Positions 1-5,178 of a stretch of DNA of 5,178 nucleotides are shown here, one piece after another. Every line of letters starts with the position of its first letter. The stretch's first letter is position 1. A program made the translations under genes and the position numbers. Below the pieces are notes generated by a model, which was not told the origin of the DNA, did not search any database, and was given only the letters and a program-made list of their open reading frames with translations. The stretch comes from an archaeon (GTDB taxonomy: Archaea > Thermoproteota > Nitrososphaeria > Nitrososphaerales > Gagatemarchaeaceae), in the NCBI GenBank assembly GCA_021822995.1, contig JAKAPN010000094.1:1-5178 (forward strand), written 5' to 3'.

Positions 1-501
1 GTCGACTCCGGGCCGGTGGTCAACCCAGAGAACAAGGTCGTGGAGCTGGACGGGGGGTACGAGATGATAACGCTCGGCTACGCCAACCCCACGCCCTGGA
101 AGAGTCCCAGAGAGGTCAGCGAAGAGAAGCTGGGGGAGATGATCGAAGCGCTCGCGGCCCAGGTCAGGCGGCCCGAAAACGCAGTCTACAACCTCCACGT
201 CCCGCCCATCGACACCGAGCTGGACAGGGCGCCGGCGGTCAGCCACGACTTCAACTACGTCAAGGATGGGCTTGGGATCAAGTTCATACACGCCGGGAGC
301 ACAGCGGTGAGGAAGTCCATCGAGTCGCACGCGCCGCTCATAGGCCTGCACGGGCACATCCACGAGTCGAAGGGGTTCACCAGGATCGGCCGAACCCTGT
401 GCCTGAACCCAGGGAGCGAGTACGCCGACGGCATCCTCAGGGGGGTGCTAGCGAACCTTCAGGACGGCAAGGTCCACGACTTCATGCTGACCAGCGGCTG
501 A
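1..501 (+). CDS. Calcineurin-like metallophosphoesterase, Icc-related (COG2129-like), 5'-partial
   Basis: This is the C-terminal part of a predicted dinuclear-metal phosphoesterase; the reading frame is open from base 1, so the true start lies outside the window. A GTG at 16 is in frame but is unlikely to be the start, because the fold would lack its N-terminal metal-binding motifs (DxH, GD, GNH), which must lie upstream. Numbering from base 1, visible motifs are NPTPW (residues 29-33), NLHVPP (64-69) with the metal-ligand His66, and LHGHIHES (116-123) with the GHxH ligands His119 and His121. These are followed by RIGRTLCLNPGSEY (128-141), the typical C-terminal end of archaeal Icc-like phosphoesterases. 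No signal peptide or membrane segment is visible, so it is probably cytoplasmic. The family hydrolyses phosphomonoesters or phosphodiesters, but the natural substrate cannot be read from the sequence. The gene converges with the ABC permease gene, with one base between stop codons, and has no evident functional link to it. Confidence 0.9.
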   Translation, partial: VDSGPVVNPENKVVELDGGYEMITLGYANPTPWKSPREVSEEKLGEMIEALAAQVRRPENAVYNLHVPPIDTELDRAPAVSHDFNYVKDGLGIKFIHAGSTAVRKSIESHAPLIGLHGHIHESKGFTRIGRTLCLNPGSEYADGILRGVLANLQDGKVHDFMLTSG

Positions 502-502
502 A

Positions 503-1390
503 TCACGAAGTGAACTCTTTCCGCTCGAACAGCCAGAGCCCCAGGGCCGCCATCGCCACGAAGTAGACGAGGAGTATCCCAAGCCCTTCGGGGACGGTCG
601 CGTTGAACGTGGTGAGCTGGAACCGCGCGTTCGTCCTGTTCGGCCCGCCTGCGAGGGAGCCGAGCGATTGGGTCAGCTGGTGCGCGGGGTAAGGGACGTT
701 CAGGATGCTCGTGATAATCCCCGCGCCGTAGGTGATGGAGTACCATGGTTCGACCCCTGCCACAGCCGACGACACCGTGTCGATGACGCCGAACACGAAA
801 AGGAGCAGGATGACGCTCATGAGGATCGATATCGAGCTGCTCTTGAACAGCGAGCTGAAGGCGAACGTCAGAGAAAGGGCTGCCACCAGATAGATCCACG
901 CGAAGGCGACCGACTGCGCGAATTCCCATGGGACGTTGCCGGGGAAGTAATAGAGCCCGTTGGCGAGCATGACCCCCGCAAAGATCAGGAGTATGATAGT
1001 AGAAGCTGCCAGCGCCGCGATCCACTTCCCGACATAGATCGCCGACCTCCTGATCGGGTTGGGGACCAGGAAGTAGCCCGTCCTGTTCTGGAACTCGCCC
1101 GATATGGCGTCTCCGCCGAAGAACGCGGCTGAGAGTATCACCACGATGCTGACGAAGCTCCCCCACCCGGCGCCATAGAAACCGAGGACCGCGGTGGACG
1201 CAGACTCCCCTGGGATGCCGAGGAATGTGACTGGCCTGTAGTACCCCACGACGGCGGTCAACAGGAGGGAGATGAGGAGCATGATCGAGAGCATGACGTA
1301 GAATCTCCGCGCCCTGAAGTAGTTGAGGAAGTTGTACCGGGTTATGATCCCGATCTGCGAGCCGCTCCCCACCCTGGCCTTGGTCGCCAT
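503..1390 (-). CDS. ABC-2 type exporter, permease subunit
   Basis: This 295-residue integral membrane protein is the probable transmembrane half of an ATP-driven exporter. Hydrophobic segments lie at about residues 30-50, 76-93, 120-146, 157-182, 187-211 and 268-288, giving the six helices usual for ABC-2 permeases. The stretch GDAISGEFQNRTGYFLVPNP (93-112), followed by IRR and GKW (121-123), matches the ABC-2 hallmark 'ISGE..RgT...ll..PisR..ilvGKw' between helices 2 and 3, thought to be the coupling region facing the ATPase. A longer polar loop at about 215-267 precedes the last helix. The ATG at 1390 lies one base after the stop of the ATPase gene. Its Shine-Dalgarno (AAGGAG on the minus strand) sits inside the last codons of the ATPase gene, so the two are almost certainly co-transcribed and translationally coupled. 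The substrate is unknown; antibiotics, lipids or peptides are all possible for this family. Confidence 0.9.
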   Translation of the reverse strand: MATKARVGSGSQIGIITRYNFLNYFRARRFYVMLSIMLLISLLLTAVVGYYRPVTFLGIPGESASTAVLGFYGAGWGSFVSIVVILSAAFFGGDAISGEFQNRTGYFLVPNPIRRSAIYVGKWIAALAASTIILLIFAGVMLANGLYYFPGNVPWEFAQSVAFAWIYLVAALSLTFAFSSLFKSSSISILMSVILLLFVFGVIDTVSSAVAGVEPWYSITYGAGIITSILNVPYPAHQLTQSLGSLAGGPNRTNARFQLTTFNATVPEGLGILLVYFVAMAALGLWLFERKEFTS

Positions 1391-1391
1391 G

Positions 1392-2324
1392 TCAGAGCGT
1401 CTCCTTGATGAGGCTCAGATACGCGTCCTCCAGCCCCGACGCCTGCTCGAAGCTCACAGCGCCGGCCTTCAGCCCCGCAACCCCCTCGAAGAGCTTGTCC
1501 TGGGATACTGCCTTCGGGTCGAACCTGACGATCAGGTGCCTGTCGTTGGACCTCGTCACGCCCTGGACCCCCTGTAACTTTGAGACCTTCGACGCGGTTT
1601 CCTCGTCTACCATTCGGCTGAAACCGACCTGAACCGACCCTCCGCCCCCTGAGAACCTGGCGGTGACGTTCTCGAGTGTGTCGTAGACAAGGAGCTTGCC
1701 GTGGTCTACAAGCGCCACCTCCTGGCAGACTTCGGTCACCTCTGCGAGCAGGTGGGAGCTCATGAACACGAGCCTGTCGCTCAGAGACTTCACTATGCTC
1801 CTGACCTCGCTCATCCCCCTCGGGTCCAGCCCGGTAGAGGGCTCGTCGAGGATTATGACCTCCGGGTCGCTCAGGAGGGTTGAAGCTACGTTGACCCTCT
1901 GCTTCATCCCCTTTGAGAAGCTCCCTACCCTCTTGTTCTCCCACTCGGTCATCTTGACCAGACCCAGCGCTTCGTCTATCCGCTTTCCTCTCTCGGCCTT
2001 GGGCACCCCTCTGATCTCGCATATCATCGACAGGGCCTCCTTCGGCGTCAAAGACGAGTAGATCTCGGGGGTCTCGATGAGGGTGGCGCATGACGCGAGC
2101 GCGGACTTCTTATCCTTGCTTACATCGACGCCGTTTATCAGCGCGGACCCGCTCGTCGCCGCAATAAGGCCGGTGAACATTTTCATCGTCGTGGTCTTGC
2201 CCGCCCCGTTCGGCCCAAGGAACCCGACGCACTTCGTCCCCTGGACTTTCAGGTCGAGCCCGGAGACCGCGGTGAAGCTCCCGAAGTTCTTCGTCAGCTG
2301 GACAGCTTCAAGAGAGGGAGCCAT
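1392..2324 (-). CDS. ABC-2 type exporter, ATP-binding subunit
   Basis: This 310-residue ATPase powers the permease encoded just downstream. It has one complete nucleotide-binding domain: Walker A GPNGAGKTT (37-45), signature loop SFSKGMKQR (135-143), Walker B VIILDEPS (156-163) with catalytic Glu161, D-loop STGLDP (163-168) and switch His191. The Q-loop position carries Glu84 (LIETPEIYSSLTPKEAL) instead of Gln, as in the BcrA/antibiotic-export branch of these ATPases. After a glycine-rich linker (226-229), residues from about 230 to 310 form a C-terminal extension like that of other ABC-2 ATPases (DUF4162-like). ATG at 2324 is the first possible start in frame; no ATG, GTG or TTG occurs in frame in the preceding roughly 40 bases. 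No canonical Shine-Dalgarno lies at the usual distance: a GGAGG at 2342-2346 is 17 nt away. It may be translated from a short leader. The gene diverges from the PadR gene, which is its likely regulator. Confidence 0.93.
   Translation of the reverse strand: MAPSLEAVQLTKNFGSFTAVSGLDLKVQGTKCVGFLGPNGAGKTTTMKMFTGLIAATSGSALINGVDVSKDKKSALASCATLIETPEIYSSLTPKEALSMICEIRGVPKAERGKRIDEALGLVKMTEWENKRVGSFSKGMKQRVNVASTLLSDPEVIILDEPSTGLDPRGMSEVRSIVKSLSDRLVFMSSHLLAEVTEVCQEVALVDHGKLLVYDTLENVTARFSGGGGSVQVGFSRMVDEETASKVSKLQGVQGVTRSNDRHLIVRFDPKAVSQDKLFEGVAGLKAGAVSFEQASGLEDAYLSLIKETL
1401..1406 (-). promoter_or_regulatory. Shine-Dalgarno of the ABC permease gene inside the ATPase gene
   Basis: On the minus strand the sequence reads AAGGAG, 10 nt before the permease ATG, and it encodes part of the last codons (Lys-Glu) of the ATPase. 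With the 1-nt gap between stop and start, this indicates translational coupling of the two subunits. Confidence 0.7.
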
Positions 2325-2356
2325 TGAATTTTCTGAGGCGGCCTCCGCTCCTGTCC

Positions 2357-2362
2357 ATTTAA
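2357..2362 (-). promoter_or_regulatory. Possible TATA-like element of the ABC operon
   Basis: The minus strand reads TTAAAT here, 38 nt before the ATPase ATG, about where an archaeal TATA box would lie for a nearly leaderless transcript. The match to TTTATATA is weak. A competing candidate is CTATATC at 2377-2383 (minus strand), which would give a leader of roughly 29 nt and lies inside the palindromic region. A promoter must exist in this 102-bp gap, but which element it uses is uncertain. Confidence 0.3.
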
Positions 2363-2366
2363 GGAT

Positions 2367-2390
2367 TATCGAATACGATATAGTATACTA
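2367..2390. promoter_or_regulatory. Two abutting palindromes, candidate PadR operator
   Basis: Bases 2367-2380 form a perfect inverted repeat, TATCG-AATA-CGATA (5-bp arms, 4-bp spacer). Bases 2381-2390 form a perfect 10-bp palindrome, TAGTATACTA, directly adjoining it. The pair sits in the divergent gap, immediately upstream of the PadR-gene TATA box (over its BRE position) and just upstream of the possible TATA-like element of the ABC operon. PadR proteins bind palindromes as dimers and commonly regulate their own promoter, so this is the natural operator candidate. It does not show the ATGT-N8-ACAT pattern described for some bacterial PadR proteins. AT-richness alone makes short palindromes likelier, so function is inferred. 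Confidence 0.5.
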
Positions 2391-2391
2391 G

Positions 2392-2399
2392 TTTATATT
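2392..2399 (+). promoter_or_regulatory. TATA box of the padR-MFS operon
   Basis: TTTATATT closely resembles the archaeal TATA consensus. Its first T is 35 nt before the PadR ATG, which predicts transcription starting around 2421-2424 and a leader of only a few bases. That agrees with the absence of any Shine-Dalgarno before 2427. Confidence 0.7.
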
Positions 2400-2426
2400 G
2401 CATGGAAACGACGGCCTCTCCTTCGC

Positions 2427-2990
2427 ATGGTCCGATCACTGCCAAAGAGATGGCTGCACCCTCAGGCTGTCCCCAGGGGGTTCCTCAGGCTCTACATCCT
2501 CGCCCAGCTCTCGCGAGGGACGGAGACGGGATATTCGATCATGCAGAAGATAGATGAAAAGACCGACGGCGCATGGAAGCCTGGCCCAGGGACGATCTAC
2601 CCGCTCATGAAGGGGCTGGTGTCCGACGGGTTGGCGAGGCAAGCCGACCATGCGGGCAAGGGCCCAAAGTCCTACGCGATATCGCCCAAAGGGAGGAGGG
2701 AGTTCGAAAGGCTCCGCGCGCGTCTCTCCAACATGGGGAGGCGGGAGCGCGTCCTAGGGAGGCTCTTCGCCGACATCCTGCCGCCTTCAGTGATGGTCCC
2801 CGCGATGGTCAGCCGATACAAGGACGGCATCGACCTGTTCCGCCAGATGATATCTCAGCTCCCAAAGTCGGAGAGGGGCGCATATCTCAGGGAAGTGAAA
2901 GTGTTCATGGAGTCGCAGATCGAATGGGTCAATTCAGAGCTTGAGGAAGCCCCGCTGACCGCTCGTACGGCGTTTACGAAAAGACACTGA
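2427..2990 (+). CDS. PadR-family transcriptional regulator
   Basis: This 187-residue DNA-binding protein is probably a ligand-responsive repressor of the surrounding exporters. The N-terminal winged-helix domain (about residues 14-95) has the PadR landmarks: a first helix [10 protein letters not shown] (19-28), TGYSIMQKI (34-42), the recognition-helix region [20 protein letters not shown] (50-69), and the wing ending in YAISPKGR (83-90). Residues from about 95 to 187 are predicted helical and charged, and would form the C-terminal dimerisation part; the length fits the longer PadR subgroup. ATG 2427 is chosen because it lies a leaderless distance from a good TATA box; the next ATG upstream, at 2402, is out of frame. 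It is followed after 17 nt by the MFS exporter gene, so the two form an operon, and it diverges from the ABC exporter operon. PadR genes commonly sit next to the multidrug pumps they control; the inducing compound is unknown. Confidence 0.93.
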   Translation: MVRSLPKRWLHPQAVPRGFLRLYILAQLSRGTETGYSIMQKIDEKTDGAWKPGPGTIYPLMKGLVSDGLARQADHAGKGPKSYAISPKGRREFERLRARLSNMGRRERVLGRLFADILPPSVMVPAMVSRYKDGIDLFRQMISQLPKSERGAYLREVKVFMESQIEWVNSELEEAPLTARTAFTKRH

Positions 2991-2992
2991 AC

Positions 2993-3000
2993 AAGGAGGA
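2993..3000 (+). promoter_or_regulatory. Strong Shine-Dalgarno fixing the TTG start of the MFS gene
   Basis: AAGGAGGA matches the archaeal 16S anti-Shine-Dalgarno and lies 7 nt before TTG 3008. It begins 2 nt after the PadR stop codon. It explains how a weak TTG start is used by an internal operon gene, in contrast to the probably leaderless first gene. Confidence 0.85.
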
Positions 3001-3007
3001 TAGCGAG

Positions 3008-4714
3008 TTGGTAGATTACAAGTGGGTCGCGCTCTCGAACACAACCATCGGGACTCTGATGGCAGCCATCGACGGGACGATAGTCCTCATCTCCCTCCCG
3101 GCGATCTTCAGGGGCATAGCGATAGACCCTCTCACGTCGTTCGAGTATCTGCTGTGGATACTGTTCGGCTACAGCCTTGTTACGTCCACGCTCCTGGTCT
3201 CCTTCGGCAGGATCTCGGACATCTACGGCAGGGTCAGGATGTTCAACCTGGGCTTCGCCATCTTCACGGTCGGATCTCTTCTCTGCGCGGCGACGCCTAA
3301 CACGGGCGACCTCGGCGCCTCGGAGCTCATCGTCTTCAGGATAATCCAGGGGGTGGGTGGCGCGTTCCTCTTCTCGAACAGCGCAGCGATACTCACCGAC
3401 GCCTTCCCTCCGAGGGAAAGGGGGAAGGCCCTCGGGATCAACATGACGGCCGCGATAGCAGGCTCGCTCGTCGGGCTGGTGCTCGGGGGGGTCCTTGCGA
3501 TCTTCGACTGGCGGTACATCTTCCTGGTGAGCGTGCCAGTTGGCGCGCTCGGGACAGTGTGGTCCTACTGGAAGCTCAAGGACAACGGGATAACACGCAA
3601 GGGGCAGAAGCTAGACGTATGGGGGAACATCACGTTCGCGTCCGGCCTGACGCTCCTCATACTGGGCGTCACCTACGCCCTCGAGCCCTACGGCAGCTCC
3701 CCAATGGGATGGTACGACCCATGGGTGGTCGCCTCGCTCGTAGCCGGGATCGGCCTCCTCGTCGCCTTCCCCTTCATTGAGACCAAGGTCACCGACCCGA
3801 TGTTCCACATGGGTCTCTTCAAGAACCGGATGTTCAGCGCCGCCAACCTGGCGGGAGTGCTTTCGTCGGTGGGGAGAGGCGGAGTGCAGATCATGCTCAT
3901 AATCCTCCTGCAGGGGATCTGGCTCCCACTCCACGGGGTCAACTATCAGGACACGCCCTTCTGGGCCGGCGTCTACATGATACCCATGATAGCAGGATTC
4001 GCGATAATGGGGCCGGTGAGCGGCTACCTGTCGGACAAATACGGGGCCAGGATCTTCGCCACTCTCGCCATGGTCGTGACCGCCGGGACCTTCATCGCGT
4101 TGTCCTTCCTCCCATACAATTTCAATTACCTATCTTTCGCCATCGTTATCCTGGTGATGGGGATGGCCGGCGGGCTCTTTGCCGCGCCGAACATCGCGTC
4201 GATAATGAACGCAGTCCCTCCGGAGCACCGAGGCGCGGCTTCGGGGATGCGCGCCACCCTGCAGAACACGGGACAGACGATCAGCCTCGCCATCTTCTTC
4301 ACCATAATCATAGCTGGACTGTCACAGGGCCTCCCTGGCGCCCTCTCCAGCGCAATGGTCAGCGCCGGAGTCCCCAAGCTGGCGGACGCCTTCGCTTCCA
4401 TCTCCCCGACCAGCGCTCTCTTCTCGGCGTTCCTGGGGTACAACCCCATGCTTTCGATCTTGGCGTCTCCTCAGCTCGCACCGGTGGTCGCGCAGATACC
4501 GAAGGCGACATACGCGTACCTGGTGGGGTCGACGTTCTTCCCCAACGCGATCGCGCCTGCGTTCGCTTCGGCCCTTGACCTCTCCTTCTACATCGGAGCT
4601 GCGCTCTCCATCGCAGCCGCTCTTGCCTCGATGCTCAGAGGGAACGTGTACATCCATGGCGAGCACAGCCCCGCCGAGCGCAAGCCGGACGAGCCCGCCC
4701 CGCCCGCACCCTGA
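3008..4714 (+). CDS. MFS drug exporter, DHA2 (EmrB/QacA-like) family, 14 TM
   Basis: This 568-residue membrane protein is a probable ion-gradient-driven exporter of drugs or toxic metabolites. Motifs fit DHA2 antiporters: D22GTIVLISLP (TM1, motif D1), GRISDIYGR (67-75, motif A), RIIQGVGG (111-118, motif B), [11 protein letters not shown] (133-143), [10 protein letters not shown] (152-161, antiporter motif C) and [13 protein letters not shown] (167-179). The second half repeats motif A as [10 protein letters not shown] (339-348) and has [12 protein letters not shown] (404-415). Hydrophobic segments suggest 14 helices, with the last two at about 419-439 and 522-543. They are separated by a loop of about 80 residues (440-521), which together with a proline-rich tail (555-568) makes the protein longer than the roughly 510 residues of EmrB. 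The start is TTG 3008, set by the Shine-Dalgarno 7 nt upstream. Co-transcription with PadR suggests substrate-induced expression. The actual substrate cannot be read from the sequence. Confidence 0.93.
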   Translation: MVDYKWVALSNTTIGTLMAAIDGTIVLISLPAIFRGIAIDPLTSFEYLLWILFGYSLVTSTLLVSFGRISDIYGRVRMFNLGFAIFTVGSLLCAATPNTGDLGASELIVFRIIQGVGGAFLFSNSAAILTDAFPPRERGKALGINMTAAIAGSLVGLVLGGVLAIFDWRYIFLVSVPVGALGTVWSYWKLKDNGITRKGQKLDVWGNITFASGLTLLILGVTYALEPYGSSPMGWYDPWVVASLVAGIGLLVAFPFIETKVTDPMFHMGLFKNRMFSAANLAGVLSSVGRGGVQIMLIILLQGIWLPLHGVNYQDTPFWAGVYMIPMIAGFAIMGPVSGYLSDKYGARIFATLAMVVTAGTFIALSFLPYNFNYLSFAIVILVMGMAGGLFAAPNIASIMNAVPPEHRGAASGMRATLQNTGQTISLAIFFTIIIAGLSQGLPGALSSAMVSAGVPKLADAFASISPTSALFSAFLGYNPMLSILASPQLAPVVAQIPKATYAYLVGSTFFPNAIAPAFASALDLSFYIGAALSIAAALASMLRGNVYIHGEHSPAERKPDEPAPPAP

Positions 4715-4772
4715 ATTCGGGCACCCGACGGTGGAAGCGGAGGTCTAGGTTTATTCTTCCCCTGGCCCGGGG
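4715..4772 (+). other. Short gap between the MFS and pyruvate kinase genes
   Basis: This 58-bp gap holds a TATA-like element and no clear hairpin terminator. The only pyrimidine-rich stretch, TTTATTCTTCCCC (4750-4762), overlaps the promoter element and could also help terminate the upstream transcript, as T-rich tracts do in archaea. CCCC (4760-4763) and GGGG (4769-4772) could pair, but the stem is very short. Confidence 0.4.
4750..4757 (+). promoter_or_regulatory. TATA-like element of the pyruvate kinase gene
   Basis: TTTATTCT is the only TATA-like sequence in the gap. Its first T lies 23 nt before ATG 4773 and 32 nt before TTG 4782. The second distance is close to the 35 nt seen for the PadR gene in the same window and points to transcription starting near 4780. 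Confidence 0.45.
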
Positions 4773-5178
4773 ATGCGTGAATTGAGAAGGACGAAGATAG
4801 TAGCCACGATAGGTCCTGCCACGAGGGGAGCTGGTGTTGTGAGGAAGCTCGTGACCCAGGTCGACGTCTTTAGGATAAACTTCTCTCACGGCGACAGGGC
4901 CAGCCACCTCGAGGAGATTCGGACGATACGCTCCGAAGCCAGAAGGGCAGGGAGGACCGTGGCTATCCTCCAGGACCTGCCGGGCCCGAAGATCAGGGTG
5001 GGCAAGGTCAGAGGCGGAGCGGTCGACCTCGCCCGGGGCGCACGGCTGAAGCTGGTCTCAGGCGACATCGTTGGGGACTCGGCCGTCGTATCGGTCAACT
5101 ATCCCGAGCTCCTCCGTTCTGTCAAGAAGGGAGACTACCTGCACCTGGCAGACGGCGTCATCAGGCTGAGGGTCGAGG
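4773..5178 (+). CDS. pyk: Pyruvate kinase, 3'-partial
   Basis: These are the first 135 codons of pyruvate kinase, the cytoplasmic glycolytic enzyme that transfers phosphate from phosphoenolpyruvate to ADP; the rest lies beyond the right edge. From ATG 4773, the first strand of the TIM barrel is TKIVATIGPAT (7-17), followed by VDVFRINFSHGD (30-41), whose Arg34, Asn36 and Ser38 match the active-site/cation residues of the family. Next come ILQDLPGPKIRVGKV (65-79) and, in the B domain, LADGVIRLRV (125-134). DLPGPK replaces the DTKGPE of K+-dependent bacterial and animal enzymes, a combination associated with K+-independent, often archaeal, enzymes. The start is unsettled: ATG 4773 gives MRELRRTKIV, whereas in-frame TTG 4782 gives the more typical short beginning MRRTKIV and fits the TATA spacing better. 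The gene has its own promoter element and is probably not part of the efflux operon. Confidence 0.93.
   Translation, partial: MRELRRTKIVATIGPATRGAGVVRKLVTQVDVFRINFSHGDRASHLEEIRTIRSEARRAGRTVAILQDLPGPKIRVGKVRGGAVDLARGARLKLVSGDIVGDSAVVSVNYPELLRSVKKGDYLHLADGVIRLRVE

Noticed and set aside
1..6. GTCGAC at the very start, as a possible cloning-site junction
   Set aside because: It reads in frame through the phosphoesterase gene and is a common hexamer at this GC content; there is no vector sequence.
16..18. GTG as the start of a short phosphoesterase
   Set aside because: The frame is open to base 1 and the missing N-terminal metal-binding motifs must lie upstream, so this is an internal Val in a gene cut by the window.
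668..1132. 154-codon open frame on the plus strand, antisense to the permease
   Set aside because: It has highly charged, low-complexity composition typical of the antisense of a GC-rich gene. No ribosome-binding site or family resemblance is visible.
459..1166. 235-codon open frame on the minus strand overlapping the permease gene
   Set aside because: Its translation is Arg/His/Pro-rich with no recognisable motif and is a frame-shifted shadow of the permease, whose own frame has clear membrane helices and ABC-2 motifs.
1696..2061. Plus-strand open frame antisense to the ABC ATPase
   Set aside because: Its Ser/Leu-rich translation mirrors the ATPase codons, and it has no promoter or Shine-Dalgarno of its own.
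1342..2091. 249-codon open frame on the minus strand within the ABC ATPase gene
   Set aside because: It is a shifted frame of a gene with every ABC ATPase motif intact, and its Arg/Gly-rich translation is not protein-like.
2335..2345. Inverted repeat GAGGC-G-GCCTC between the ATPase start and the promoter region
   Set aside because: The arms are 5 bp in a GC-rich stretch and are not repeated elsewhere in the gap. It could be a minor hairpin or a second protein site, but nothing supports that.
2400..2430. Direct repeat GCATGG at 2400-2405 and 2425-2430
   Set aside because: It is only six bases long and the second copy includes the PadR start codon; this is easily chance.
4635..5098. Minus-strand open frames opposite the MFS end and pyruvate kinase start
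   Set aside because: They are antisense to well-conserved pyruvate kinase motifs and have Arg-rich translations without recognisable features.

Overview
This window looks like ordinary chromosomal DNA from an archaeon with a GC-rich genome. The evidence is heavy use of AGG/AGA for Arg and ATA for Ile, TTTATATT-type TATA boxes placed for leaderless or nearly leaderless transcripts, GTG/TTG start codons, and protein families with archaeal sequence style (an Icc-related phosphoesterase and a pyruvate kinase with a DLPGPK motif). I cannot name the phylum. Nitrososphaeria-like or Thermoplasmata-like lineages are possible, but that is a guess.

Layout, left to right: (1) 1-501, plus strand, is the C-terminal two thirds or so of a calcineurin-like metallophosphoesterase cut by the left edge. 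(2) 503-2324, minus strand, is a two-gene ABC-2 type exporter: the ATPase (1392-2324) is transcribed first and the six-helix permease (503-1390) follows after a 1-nt gap. The permease and phosphoesterase genes converge with one base between their stop codons. (3) 2325-2426 is a 102-bp divergent promoter region. Its AT-rich core has two abutting palindromes (2367-2390) between a good plus-strand TATA box and a weaker minus-strand TATA-like element. (4) 2427-4714, plus strand, is a PadR-family regulator followed 17 nt later by a 14-helix DHA2-type MFS exporter with a strong Shine-Dalgarno and a TTG start. (5) 4773-5178, plus strand, is the start of a pyruvate kinase gene cut by the right edge, with its own TATA-like element.

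The central 4.2 kb reads as a compact drug or toxic-compound efflux locus. One PadR repressor is divergent from an ABC exporter and co-transcribed with an MFS exporter, so two energetically different pumps (ATP-driven and ion-gradient-driven) could be switched by one ligand-sensing regulator acting at the shared palindromic region. The flanking phosphoesterase and pyruvate kinase look like unrelated housekeeping genes. I found no RNA genes, CRISPR arrays, insertion sequences or strong terminators, and nothing that clearly amounts to an undescribed system. The most testable points are the operator architecture, the pyruvate kinase cation-dependence signature and the start-codon question for pyruvate kinase.
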